DNA of 18,978 nucleotides from an uncultured Lachnospiraceae bacterium (GCA_910587085.1 CAJUMC010000064.1:1-18978), one strand, 5' to 3'. Shown: positions 8,369-16,141, numbered from the stretch's first letter. The notes: generated by a model not told the origin, from the sequence alone. Translations and numbers: made by a program.

Positions 8369-8426
8369 GTTTCCGGCCGGGCCCGGCAGGACAGGAAACC
8401 ATCCGCCGGCCCGCTCCGCCGCGGCG
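8369..8426. repeat. GC-rich palindromes in the 122-nt spacer
   Basis: The perfect 12-bp palindrome GCCGGGCCCGGC (8376-8387) lies inside a larger inverted repeat with GTTTCC and GGAAAC arms (8369-8374, 8394-8399). A second palindrome, CGCCGCGGCG, is at 8417-8426. Transcribed leftward, these would fold between the BofC-like and BaiN-like genes. There is no T-run, so this is not a standard terminator; a processing or stability element is possible. Confidence 0.4.
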
Positions 8427-8443
8427 CATCCCAGCCCGGCATT

Positions 8444-9319
8444 CTAGCTCGAATAGCTCTCCAGCAGCGCAAACAGCTCCTCGGAATCTTTTACCCGAAC
8501 CCCCTCAAGCAGTGCCAGCCTCGCGTCTTCTTCCAGGCCGATGGCCTTGATTCCGGTATACTCGTAAACGGTTTTCCGGTCGCTGTAATACACGATAACC
8601 TCCCCGTTTTTAATGGCGAGATAATATTTGAAATCGACCCGTGTGGAATCGTAGCTTTTCCGTATGATAACCTTGCTCTCGGAAAAGGTAATCAGCTCGC
8701 TGGCATACAGTCCCTTTTCATATTCCGATACCGGCATATCCGCCAGATCCCTCTGAAGATATTCCGCCAGCTCCTGTCTTGTCATCCCGATCATAATGGA
8801 ATCCGGCACAATTTCTTCCGTGACAAAATCACCGGTCGAAACGTCCAGTGTCTCCACAATAATTTTCGTTTTCGGAATAATAACCGCTTCTCTTACGGCC
8901 GAAACTTCCTCACTGCCGTCCGGCTGTCCGGCCTGCGCCGTATTTCCTGCATTTCCTGCCGGGTTCGTTCCCTGTCCCGGGCCTCCGTGGGCCTGCTGGC
9001 CCGTACCGGCAGCGCTGTCCCCCTGGCTGCCCTGGTTTTCCGCTCCTGCCGTTTGACCGGTACCCGAAGGATTTCCTGCTCCGTCCTGATCCTTTGATTC
9101 TGTGCCCTGACCGGCCTGCACCCCCGCTGTTCCTCCGAGCAGATCGGAAACTTTCTGCTCCGCCTGCTTCTGTTTTTCGTCCAGCAGCGCGTTGATGTTC
9201 TGCTTCGTCTCCATCTCGCGCAGCCGCTTGACCGCATTTTTATAGCTCGTATAATAACAGATCGTAAACATTACGCCAAGAGCCATAATACACGAAAGAT
9301 ATCTCACTGCACGCCTCAT
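8444..9319 (-). CDS. Membrane-anchored protein with a probable BofC-like C-terminal domain
   Basis: A 291-residue protein with a single N-terminal hydrophobic segment (about 7-24) that should anchor it with the rest outside the cell. A charged, coiled-coil-prone stretch (28-60) follows, then a long Gly/Ala/Gln/Thr-rich linker (62-137), then a compact C-terminal domain (about 145-291). The end of that domain (YLAIKNGEVIVYY, a Tyr-rich strand, and LLEGVRVKDSEELFALLESYSS) resembles the BofC C-terminal domain by eye. In Bacillus, BofC restrains the SpoIVB protease during sigma-K activation. I do not claim that role here. The frame is open further upstream, but ATG at 9319 follows a clean GGAGG, and translation from there gives the anchor. 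It starts 65 nt after the flippase gene. Confidence 0.75.
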   Translation of the reverse strand: MRRAVRYLSCIMALGVMFTICYYTSYKNAVKRLREMETKQNINALLDEKQKQAEQKVSDLLGGTAGVQAGQGTESKDQDGAGNPSGTGQTAGAENQGSQGDSAAGTGQQAHGGPGQGTNPAGNAGNTAQAGQPDGSEEVSAVREAVIIPKTKIIVETLDVSTGDFVTEEIVPDSIMIGMTRQELAEYLQRDLADMPVSEYEKGLYASELITFSESKVIIRKSYDSTRVDFKYYLAIKNGEVIVYYSDRKTVYEYTGIKAIGLEEDARLALLEGVRVKDSEELFALLESYSS

Positions 9320-9384
9320 CGTCGTCCTCCTTTTCCGCGTTTTGCTAAAAGTATGGACAGATCCTGAGAATTTATACCAGCCTT

Positions 9385-11016
9385 CTACGGCAGCAGGCGG
9401 GCTCTCTTCAAAAGCCTTACCAGCGATCCTCCCTTCGGAAAACCAAGCAGCTCCTCCTCCGATACCGTTCTCGTCACGACGAGCAGCAGCCCGTAGCAGA
9501 CCACGGCGGCAGCGATTGCAGCAAGAACCGAAATCATGTTCCGCTCCGTAAGCAGATACAGACCATGGTAAGCCAGATAAGCCACTGCCCCCATCACAGC
9601 CGCACAGAGCGTCGGCATCAGGAAGGTGCTCCGGATCTCCTGCCGGTATTCCGCATGACGCGCAATGGCACGCCAGTTGAGGGCGCACACGCAGAGCGCA
9701 TACAGCACGTTGCCGATTACTAGCCCGTAGGCATCAAGCCGGAACACCCCGAGCATCAGGGCCAGGCATGCAACATGAAGCACAAGAGAAACAGCCGCAT
9801 GATAAACCGGCAGCTTCATTTTATCAATTCCCTGCAGAATCCCGTTCGTCAGAGTGGAGTACGCAAAAAACACGACCGCGACGGAGCCGGCCGTCAGCAG
9901 GCCGGCGCTCTGCTCAATTTCCGTACCGCTGAACAGAAGCCTTATTACAGGCTCCGCAAGCACGCCGAGCCCGACCGCGGACGGTATGGCAATCAGCATG
10001 TTGAAGCGCACGGAGGATGCAATCTTCCGCCGCACGCCGTCGTCATCCCCGATGGCCCAGGTATTCGCAAGCGCGGGAACAATCGAGGTGCCGAGCGCCG
10101 TGGCGATCGCTACCGGAAGATTTGTGAGCATCCGGTATTTGTTCGCGTACAGCCCCCAGAGGAGGGAGGTGGTTTCCTCACTCTTTCCCTGCAGGATCAT
10201 CAGCTGCCCGAACAGGGCATTGTCTATCGTCCCGCTGAGCTGATATACGGTTTGGCTCAGAATAATCGGCACGACCGTCATCACAAAGAGCCTGGTTATC
10301 ACCGCGGGACTGCTGTCCGCACCGGTGTGATCCTTTTTGACCCTCTTCCGGATAAAACCGTGGTTCATGCCGTATACACCGAGCAGAACCAGAAACGCGA
10401 CGACCGCTCCGATGAGTGCGCCCAGCGTTCCTCCTGCCGCTCCGTAGGCTTCCATATCCGCGGAAGCGTTGTGCAGCAGCATCAGCCGGTATGCGGCCAC
10501 AATGCTCACAACCGCGTGAACCACCTGCTCGATCAGCTGGGACAGGGCTGTGGGTACCATGGTTCGCTTCCCCTGAAAATAGCCGCGGAATACTCCCATT
10601 ACAGCAAATACAAATATGGTTGGTGCCAGCACCCGGAGCGGGATGGCAACCGGCATGTTCCGGACAAGCTTAGCCCAGGCCTCCGCCAGAAAATAGACGG
10701 CGGCGGACGCAATTGCCCCTACTGCCGCAGCGATTTTCAGCGCCGTGAGAAATACCCGGTGGGCGTTCCTGTACTGCTTCTTCGATTCCATCCCGCTCAC
10801 CAGCTTGGAGACGGCCACCGGAATGCTGTAGGAGGACAGAATAAGCGCAAGATTGTACAGCTCATAAGCGGAACTGTAATACCCCATGCCGGTATCGCCG
10901 ATAATGTTGGTGAGCGGTACGCGGTACAGCATCCCGATAAATCGTGAGACTATGGAAGAAATGGCCAGAATCGTTCCCTGCACAAGATAGTTATTTTTGT
11001 TCTTTGATTTTGCCAT
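9385..11016 (-). CDS. MurJ/SpoVB-type lipid flippase (MOP superfamily)
   Basis: A 543-residue polytopic membrane protein of the polysaccharide-exporter (MOP/MATE-like) superfamily, with about 14 hydrophobic segments. The N-terminal pattern (SSIVSRFIGMLYRVPLTNIIGDTGMGYYSSAYELYNLALILSS split over 19-61, then IPVAVSKLV) is close to Bacillus YtgP/MurJ, which moves lipid II across the membrane. SpoVB and other relatives share this fold, so the substrate is inferred. ATG at 11016 is preferred because GAGAGG lies about 11 nt upstream; the in-frame GTG at 11025 would be only 2 nt from that site. It begins 17 nt after the DUF3048 lipoprotein gene, so the two are probably co-translated. Confidence 0.9.
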   Translation of the reverse strand: MAKSKNKNNYLVQGTILAISSIVSRFIGMLYRVPLTNIIGDTGMGYYSSAYELYNLALILSSYSIPVAVSKLVSGMESKKQYRNAHRVFLTALKIAAAVGAIASAAVYFLAEAWAKLVRNMPVAIPLRVLAPTIFVFAVMGVFRGYFQGKRTMVPTALSQLIEQVVHAVVSIVAAYRLMLLHNASADMEAYGAAGGTLGALIGAVVAFLVLLGVYGMNHGFIRKRVKKDHTGADSSPAVITRLFVMTVVPIILSQTVYQLSGTIDNALFGQLMILQGKSEETTSLLWGLYANKYRMLTNLPVAIATALGTSIVPALANTWAIGDDDGVRRKIASSVRFNMLIAIPSAVGLGVLAEPVIRLLFSGTEIEQSAGLLTAGSVAVVFFAYSTLTNGILQGIDKMKLPVYHAAVSLVLHVACLALMLGVFRLDAYGLVIGNVLYALCVCALNWRAIARHAEYRQEIRSTFLMPTLCAAVMGAVAYLAYHGLYLLTERNMISVLAAIAAAVVCYGLLLVVTRTVSEEELLGFPKGGSLVRLLKRARLLP

Positions 11017-11033
11017 GGATCGCACAGCCTCTC

Positions 11034-12308
11034 TTACTCTACTGTAATGTTCTTTTCCCGGTGTGTCGGAAATACCGCGATATAGGTTTTTCCGGGATTT
11101 ATCACAAGCAGTTCGCCTTCCGCATCATAATAGCGCATAAAGCGTCTGCTCTCGTCCTTTTTCCAGGTGACGGGCTGCATCGTACCGTTTGTGTAATACC
11201 AGCCGGTTCCCTCCGCTTTCTCGATCTCCATCGTCTGATAGCCGTTCTTGTCAATGTTCCATTCCTTAACAAACTGAATAATGACATTTTTAAATGCAAG
11301 CTGTTCTCCGGTATTGTAATCCGTGTGCTCCCCGTCGAACTGGTATCTCCGGTAAACGCCGTCCGTACCGTCGTATACAAAATACGGCTTCATATAATCG
11401 GAAAACCCGAGCGTAATGCGGGAAGCGGATTTGAGCGCTCCCTCCGCCGGCCCGCCCGCGGCGTTATTCCCGGCTTGCGCTGTTTCGCCTGCACCGGTGC
11501 TTTCCGGGACGCCTGCCGCATCCTCCCCGTGAGCAGCCTCCTCCCGGAGCGCCCCGGCCGGCACGGTATCCTCGGCATAAAAGAGGAAATGCGGCTCGTA
11601 GCCCTCCTCATACTCGGTTCGGAAGCCGGCGCGCTTCACGGCATTCTGAATGCCCTCCAGCGAGGCAAAGGCATTGTGCGGAGCCTTGATGGACTTGTCG
11701 CGGTAAAAGCTGGATACTCCGACGCCGTACATTCCCGTGATATGATCAATCCCCAGCTTGTCCATTTTCCGCTTTGCGTAGGAGGTCTCCCCGAAATGCA
11801 CAAAGATCGCGTCATACTCGTCCGCAAAACTGACAAAATAGTGCCGCGCGCTGCGCACCGAGCCCAGCCTCTCTGCCACTGGCGTTCCCTCTTCCAGCTC
11901 GGAATACAGTGCGAGGAATCTCGTAATGCCGGCCTCCGTAAGCGCCTCATAAACAATATCGGCCTGCCCTATCCCGCTCTGCGGATTTGCAGCCTTAATG
12001 TTGTTCAGCATTACGGCGAACGGCCGGTGTTCTGTCGTCTCCTCATCGATCCACTCGCCGGTCAGCATTTTCTGCTTCTTCCCCTCGTAGGGATCGGGAG
12101 TCGGAGTCGGCGTGAGTGTCGGCGTAGGTTCGGGCGTGGGTGTTCCGGTCAGCATGTCCGGAGATTCTATCCCTGTCAGCGCCGGCGGATTTTCATCCGC
12201 ACCTGGCGTGACGGCGCCCCCGTCCCCTTTTTTTCCGCAGCCTCCAAGACAAACCAGCGCCGCCAGAAATAGCGCAAGCAGCCCTCCGGTCAGTTTTCTC
12301 TCTCTCAT
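11034..12308 (-). CDS. DUF3048 (YerB-like) lipoprotein
   Basis: A 424-residue predicted surface lipoprotein. A basic N-terminus and hydrophobic stretch lead to a lipobox LGGC with the acylated cysteine at 24. A Thr/Pro/Glu-rich spacer (TPTPEPTPTLTPTPTPDP, 56-73) lifts the domains off the membrane. The DUF3048 N-terminal domain (about 80-235) includes RPFAVMLNNIKAANPQSGI and a conserved VRSARHYFVSFADEYDAIFVHFG region. The C-terminal domain (about 305-424) ends in GKTYIAVFP. Between them lies an Ala/Gly/Glu-rich insert (about 257-297) that looks disordered. Bacillus YerB is the named relative; the molecular function is not established to my knowledge. ATG at 12308 was kept because the signal peptide begins there. 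It lies directly ahead of the flippase gene, which suggests an envelope role. Confidence 0.92.
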   Translation of the reverse strand: MRERKLTGGLLALFLAALVCLGGCGKKGDGGAVTPGADENPPALTGIESPDMLTGTPTPEPTPTLTPTPTPDPYEGKKQKMLTGEWIDEETTEHRPFAVMLNNIKAANPQSGIGQADIVYEALTEAGITRFLALYSELEEGTPVAERLGSVRSARHYFVSFADEYDAIFVHFGETSYAKRKMDKLGIDHITGMYGVGVSSFYRDKSIKAPHNAFASLEGIQNAVKRAGFRTEYEEGYEPHFLFYAEDTVPAGALREEAAHGEDAAGVPESTGAGETAQAGNNAAGGPAEGALKSASRITLGFSDYMKPYFVYDGTDGVYRRYQFDGEHTDYNTGEQLAFKNVIIQFVKEWNIDKNGYQTMEIEKAEGTGWYYTNGTMQPVTWKKDESRRFMRYYDAEGELLVINPGKTYIAVFPTHREKNITVE

Positions 12309-12391
12309 ATTGTTTCCCTTCCTGTCCCCCCGCGTGCGCCCGTCCCTTTTGCGCCGCCGCTCGGGGGCGATTTCCTCGATTCTCTCACCGG

Positions 12392-12895
12392 TCAGACCGG
12401 CCTTTTCAGGCCGAGCCCGTCCAGAATTTCCTCCTGTCTGCGCTCCATCACCGCGCGCTCATCCTCCCCGATATGATCGTAGCCGAATAAATGCAGCATG
12501 CTGTGCGCGGTGAGAAAACCCAGTTCCCTCTCCCGTGAATGCCCGTATTCCTCCGCCTGCGCGATTACTCTCTCCACGGAAATAACAATATCGCCGAGCA
12601 GCAGTTCCCCGGTATCCGGGTTAAAGCAGCCGGCGTCATCCTCCTCCAGAAGCCCGAATCCGGACGGCTCCTCATAAGCAACCGCCGGGAACGAGAGCAC
12701 GTCCGTGGGCGCGTCAATCTGCCGGAAATCCCGGTTCATCTCCCGGATCGCAGCGTCATCCGTCAGCAGAACGCTGACCTCCGCCTCGTAAGGACAGCCC
12801 TCGTAGTCCGCCGCAGCGTTCACCACCCGCTCGATCAGCTCCCGGTATTCCACGCCGAGCGCGATTTCTGTTTCGTATTCGATCTGTATCGTCAT
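12392..12895 (-). CDS. ybeY: YbeY, endoribonuclease in 16S rRNA maturation and ribosome quality control
   Basis: A 167-residue single-strand-specific metallo-endoribonuclease that matures the 16S rRNA 3' end and takes part in removal of faulty ribosomes. The metal-binding motif HxxxHxxxxxH is intact: His131, His135 and His141 in HSMLHLFGYDH. The preceding MNRDFRQIDAPTDVLSFP (53-70) and GDIVISVERV (101-110) are family signatures. ATG at 12895 has GAGGA about 11 nt upstream. It follows phoH by 71 nt, the widely conserved phoH-ybeY order. In Bacillus a pgpH gene lies between them; it is absent here. Confidence 0.96.
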   Translation of the reverse strand: MTIQIEYETEIALGVEYRELIERVVNAAADYEGCPYEAEVSVLLTDDAAIREMNRDFRQIDAPTDVLSFPAVAYEEPSGFGLLEEDDAGCFNPDTGELLLGDIVISVERVIAQAEEYGHSRERELGFLTAHSMLHLFGYDHIGEDERAVMERRQEEILDGLGLKRPV

Positions 12896-12966
12896 TCGTT
12901 TTATTTTCCTCTTTCATTTGATTCGCCCCAGAGGCACAGTCCAGTACGGCTGCCGGCACTTTTGCC

Positions 12967-14001
12967 TCAGCCGCCGTTTCTGTGGTTTCTCTCCGAGCGC
13001 TTGATTACTTTTCTTTTCACATCGGCCCTGTCCGCGCGCCGCTGCTGCTTTTTCTCGTAAGCGTCGTATGCCGTCACAATCTTCTGAACCAGAGGATGTC
13101 TGACGACATCCTGACTGGTGAGATAAGAGAAACCGATCTCATCGATCCCGGAAAGCACCTTCATCGCCGCATCCAGTCCGGAAGGCTGGCCTGCCGGCAG
13201 ATCCTTCTGCGTGAGATCCCCCGTGACGGCAACCTTTGAGCCGAAGCCGATGCGCGTAAGAAACATTTTCATCTGCGCCGGCGTCGTGTTCTGCGCCTCG
13301 TCCAGAATAATAAACGCATTGTCAAGCGTCCGCCCGCGCATGTAGGCAAGCGGAGCGACCTCGATCAGCCCCTTCTCCGCGTTTCTCAGATAGCTTTCCG
13401 CCCCCATAATCTGATAGAGTGCATCGTAGAGCGGACGCAGATAGGGATCAATCTTACTCTGGAGATCCCCAGGCAGAAAGCCGAGTTTTTCTCCGACCTC
13501 AATGGCAGGGCGCGTCAAAATAATCTTGCTCACCTCATCGTTTTTGAATGCCGTGATCCCCATCGCCATGGCCAGAAAGGTTTTCCCGGTTCCAGCCGGC
13601 CCCACGCCGAACACAATCATTTTCTTCCGTATCTGATCCACGTAAGCCTTCTGTCCCAGCGTCTTCGGTTTGATCGGCTTTCCGGCCGCCGTGTGGCAGA
13701 TCAGATCCCGGTCAATCTCCAGCAGAGATTCCGCCTTTTCCTCCATATTCAGCGAAATGGCGTAATTTACATTCTGCTCCGTAATCTCCGCGCCGTTTTC
13801 CGCCAGCTCCAGCAGTTTCTCCAGAACATTTCCAGCCCGGTCAACCGAACCCGGCTCGCCGATCAGCTTTACTTCTCCGTTCCTTGAAATCAATGTGACG
13901 TGGTAGGAACGCTCTATAATTTTTGCGTAGGAATCATATTCTCCAAATATTTTCTTTTCGTATTCCGCAGGCAGGTTAATTGCCTTCTGTGTAATGCTCA
14001 T
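12967..14001 (-). CDS. phoH: PhoH-like P-loop ATPase
   Basis: A 344-residue PhoH family protein, a cytosolic ATPase probably acting on RNA, often encoded next to ybeY. Residues 1-110 form a KH-like lead domain. Walker A is GPAGTGKT at 134-141 and Walker B is ILDEAQ at 232-237, followed by the sensor-like VTGDLTQKDLP at 259-269. The last 30 residues are strongly basic (KKQQRRADRADVKRKVIKR), consistent with RNA contact. ATG at 14001 follows GGAGGAGG and lies within the end of yqfD, overlapping it by 26 nt in another frame. The overlap implies coupled translation. Confidence 0.96.
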   Translation of the reverse strand: MSITQKAINLPAEYEKKIFGEYDSYAKIIERSYHVTLISRNGEVKLIGEPGSVDRAGNVLEKLLELAENGAEITEQNVNYAISLNMEEKAESLLEIDRDLICHTAAGKPIKPKTLGQKAYVDQIRKKMIVFGVGPAGTGKTFLAMAMGITAFKNDEVSKIILTRPAIEVGEKLGFLPGDLQSKIDPYLRPLYDALYQIMGAESYLRNAEKGLIEVAPLAYMRGRTLDNAFIILDEAQNTTPAQMKMFLTRIGFGSKVAVTGDLTQKDLPAGQPSGLDAAMKVLSGIDEIGFSYLTSQDVVRHPLVQKIVTAYDAYEKKQQRRADRADVKRKVIKRSERNHRNGG

Positions 14002-15259
14002 TTCCCTCCTCCAGCCTCCACTCGTCGGGATTTACAGTACGGTATTTCCATGCGCTCTCCTGAAAAATCAAAAGCCCGGAGGTATGGCAGGCATTCTTTT
14101 CCAGTTCTGTACTCACCTCCGAGGAAAGCAGCGTCGCGCCTCCCTCCTTCCGCTCGGTCAGATACCGGATCAGCCTTTCGTTCGCGGCGATCCGCGCCTC
14201 CTCCTCCGAGTAGACGGCGGGTTCCATATAGTATTCCCGCACCGTCGTTTTCCACGCCTTAAACGGCAGAAAAAAAGAATCTCCGATGCAGTACTGCTCC
14301 ATCTCTGATATTATATCACATTCCGGATATGAATTACTAGGTGAATAAGAAAATATTTTAATCCCGGCAAGCTCGAGCCTCAGACCGGTTTTTTTCCTCC
14401 CGGAATATACTCTTTTCTCATAATCAAGCGGGAAACGGTCGTCATAATTCTCGGTCGTTTTGAGTACGACGCTGCCCTGCGCAAGCACCGGCCGCCTTTC
14501 AACCAGCGTCTCGTTGTCCCCAAAAACGTCCAGCACGCCGGAAATGAGAATCTGCCCCCTGCGGACGACATCGCCGGCCCGCACCTGCGCGCTGCCGCTC
14601 GCCACCGAAATCTCCATAACAATTCCGTCGCTTGCCGCCACGATATGCCCCGTTTCCTCCTGCCATATTTCCCCAAATCCGTCCGCTGCCTTGTCGGCGT
14701 TCAGCTTCGGCATTTTCGTTTCCTTGATGCGGATCTTCATGACGGTTCCGCTGATCTCTGCGGAAACCCAGCCGATATCCGTAAACCGGCTCCGGATCTT
14801 CTCCTCGATTTCCGGACAGCTTGCCTCCCGCTTTCGGACCCCCTCGTAAATGCCGCATTCCTCCAGAAAGCTCTGAAGCTGTTCTTTCGTGTGATAATAG
14901 CAGCCCTCGTACTCAATTCTCCATAAAAAGCCCGATAGATAATACAGCAGCCCGGCAAAAAGGACAGCGCAAAGAAGCAGCACCTTTCTTTTCCTGTTCT
15001 TCCGGAGCAGAAAGGGAAGACCGCGCTTCTCCGAAATTTCCGGACGAATCCCCGTTTTCCTTATCACCGGCCGCAGCCGGAAATAGTCGTCCGCCGGCAT
15101 GACGGCGGTATAATTGCAGCCCTCCCGGCAGATCCGATCCATCCGCAGCTCCTGGTGCTGGCACAGATTCAGAAAGCGTTCGGCATTGCTTCCCGTGATC
15201 CGGATTTTTATGTAGCCCCTGCGATAGCGGTTCATTCGGTTCAACAGCTCGTTTTTCAT
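13976..15259 (-). CDS. yqfD: Sporulation-associated membrane protein YqfD
   Basis: A 427-residue YqfD-family protein. The order is an N-terminal cytosolic domain (1-88, LNRMNRYRRGYIKIRITG), a basic patch RKNRKRK, one membrane helix (about 92-112), and then a large extracytoplasmic region with POTRA/FtsQ-like strand-helix pattern (IEYEGCYYHTKEQLQ, about 115-180). In Bacillus yqfD is expressed in the mother cell under sigma-E with yqfC, and its exact mechanism is unresolved. Length is close to the family (about 400). ATG at 15259 follows GGGGGG and comes 5 nt after the yqfC stop. Its 3' end contains the phoH ribosome site and start codon. Confidence 0.92.
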   Translation of the reverse strand: MKNELLNRMNRYRRGYIKIRITGSNAERFLNLCQHQELRMDRICREGCNYTAVMPADDYFRLRPVIRKTGIRPEISEKRGLPFLLRKNRKRKVLLLCAVLFAGLLYYLSGFLWRIEYEGCYYHTKEQLQSFLEECGIYEGVRKREASCPEIEEKIRSRFTDIGWVSAEISGTVMKIRIKETKMPKLNADKAADGFGEIWQEETGHIVAASDGIVMEISVASGSAQVRAGDVVRRGQILISGVLDVFGDNETLVERRPVLAQGSVVLKTTENYDDRFPLDYEKRVYSGRKKTGLRLELAGIKIFSYSPSNSYPECDIISEMEQYCIGDSFFLPFKAWKTTVREYYMEPAVYSEEEARIAANERLIRYLTERKEGGATLLSSEVSTELEKNACHTSGLLIFQESAWKYRTVNPDEWRLEEGNEHYTEGN

Positions 15260-15264
15260 GCGTC

Positions 15265-15642
15265 TCAGCCCCCCTGATACGAAACCTGCCGGACAAACCC
15301 GCTGATTTTCATCTCTTCCTTGGTAAAATAATCAATGCGAAGCCGTTTTCCCTCCACCAGTACGCTGCAGACCCCGGTCTGAACCACGATCTGCTCCTCG
15401 CTGTACTCTGCGATTTTTTTGTGGTTTTCTATAAAAACGGCGTTTCTGCCGTGCATCGTGACGATCGGCGCGCCGGCCAGCACGTCGGGCGGAAGGGAAA
15501 TGCTCTCCGAAAGCACCTCCAGAAAGCGGAGACGCTCCTCCTTTTCCTGCTTCTCCTTCTGCCTGAGCTGCTGGTACAGCTCATGATTTTCCCTCTTCCG
15601 GTTTTTTGCGTGCGTGGATTTCCCCTGATTCTGCCAGGACAT
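15265..15642 (-). CDS. yqfC: YqfC/YabP-family sporulation protein
   Basis: A 125-residue YabP/YqfC protein, associated with sporulation and normally paired with yqfD. The domain (about 40-122) reads as alternating short beta strands: LPPDVLAGAPIVTMHGRN, AVFIENHKKI, VVQTGVCSVLVEGKRLRI, then MKISGFVRQV. Residues 1-38 are basic and helical, longer than the Bacillus protein. I chose ATG at 15642, preceded by GAGGAG at about 10 nt. The frame stays open to 15798, but that would read through the rpsU terminator and gives a sequence unlike the family. An in-frame ATG at 15660 is the only serious alternative. No clear sigma-E or sigma-A promoter was found in the 150 nt upstream. Confidence 0.9.
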   Translation of the reverse strand: MSWQNQGKSTHAKNRKRENHELYQQLRQKEKQEKEERLRFLEVLSESISLPPDVLAGAPIVTMHGRNAVFIENHKKIAEYSEEQIVVQTGVCSVLVEGKRLRIDYFTKEEMKISGFVRQVSYQGG

Positions 15643-15731
15643 ATAAGCATTGCTCCTCATAATCCGGTTACATCCTATTCTATTCCGCGGTACGGAAAAA
15701 AAGAAGCCGGGAAGCGTAAAACAGGAAGCAC

Positions 15732-15757
15732 GCCGTCTGCATGCCGCTGAGGACGGC
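15732..15757. repeat. Inverted repeat in the rpsU-yqfC spacer
   Basis: GCCGTC (15732-15737) and GACGGC (15752-15757) form a 6-bp stem with a 14-nt loop, downstream of the rpsU terminator and about 90 nt upstream of yqfC. No T-run follows on the minus strand. The rest of this 200-nt spacer shows no gene and no promoter I can support. Confidence 0.3.
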
Positions 15758-15796
15758 AGAATTCCCATGCCCATTGCCCCGCCGGCACACGGACGC

Positions 15797-15831
15797 AAAA
15801 AAAGACCTTAATCCGATGGATTAAGGTCTTT
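15797..15831 (-). terminator. Intrinsic terminator of rpsU
   Basis: A perfect 14-bp stem (15818-15831 with 15801-15814) around a 3-nt loop is followed on the minus strand by seven T residues (15803-15797). It begins 14 nt after the rpsU stop codon. The plus strand has no matching T-run, so it works leftward. It should separate rpsU from the yqfC cluster. Confidence 0.93.
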
Positions 15832-15844
15832 CCCGCACAAAAAA

Positions 15845-16021
15845 CTATTTGAACTTTCTCTTACGAGCCGCCTCGGACTTCTTTTTCCGCTTAACGCTCG
15901 GCTTCTCATAGTGCTCTCTCTTGCGGATCTCCTGCTGGATACCTGCCTTCGCGCAGTTTCTTTTGAATCTGCGGAGAGCGCTGTCCAAAGTCTCGTTTTC
16001 TTTTACAATAACATTCGACAT
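15845..16021 (-). CDS. rpsU: Small-subunit ribosomal protein S21
   Basis: A 58-residue bS21 protein, part of the 30S platform near the 3' end of 16S rRNA. The sequence has the family opening SNVIVKENETLDSALRRFKR, then a central KREHYEKPS, and a strongly basic C-terminal helix ending KKKSEAARKRKFK. The length is standard for Firmicutes. ATG at 16021 is preceded by an unusually rich double ribosome site, GGAGGGAGG (16044-16036), at 14 nt, with a closer AGGTG. It has its own promoter 78 nt upstream and a strong terminator downstream, so it is probably monocistronic, with some readthrough from alaS. Confidence 0.97.
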   Translation of the reverse strand: MSNVIVKENETLDSALRRFKRNCAKAGIQQEIRKREHYEKPSVKRKKKSEAARKRKFK

Positions 16022-16043
16022 AGTCTCACACCTAACCTCCCTC

Positions 16044-16091
16044 CAGTTGTGTATTGTGCTTACACCAACTGTTTGGGTTTTTGAAAAGCAC
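16044..16091 (-). promoter_or_regulatory. Structured rpsU leader with alternative hairpins
   Basis: Two mutually exclusive stems can be drawn. One pairs GTGCTT (16091-16086) with AAGCAC (16061-16056) and encloses a CCAA/TTGG pair. The other pairs the segment 16071-16062 with 16052-16044, nine pairs with one bulged G, and ends exactly at the GGAGGGAGG ribosome site. The loop of the second contains the AAGCAC arm of the first. This is the layout expected of a leader that controls initiation, but it matches no r-protein leader family that I recognise. Confidence 0.4.
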
Positions 16092-16098
16092 TAATTAA

Positions 16099-16126
16099 AT
16101 TATAGCATATTTTTCTAAATCGTCAA
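16099..16126 (-). promoter_or_regulatory. rpsU promoter, extended -10
   Basis: Minus strand TTGACG (16126-16121), a 16-nt spacer, and TATAAT (16104-16099) preceded by TGC, which makes an extended -10. The predicted start is near 16092, giving a leader of about 70 nt. It lies 15 nt beyond the alaS stop; no terminator separates the two genes. Confidence 0.85.
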
Positions 16127-16141
16127 CTGTTTTTTTCAAAA

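Noticed and set aside
9320..9688. N-terminal extension of the BofC-like gene up to 9688
   Set aside because: It would overlap the flippase coding sequence in another frame and hide the membrane anchor. The GGAGG before 9319 decides the start.
9775..12272. Two long plus-strand open frames (390 and 442 codons) opposite the flippase and DUF3048 genes
   Set aside because: Both are antisense to well-supported genes; neither shows a family motif, and their composition fits shadow frames.
15643..15798. N-terminal extension of yqfC to 15798
   Set aside because: It begins inside the rpsU terminator and adds Cys/Arg/Gly-rich sequence not seen in YqfC proteins.
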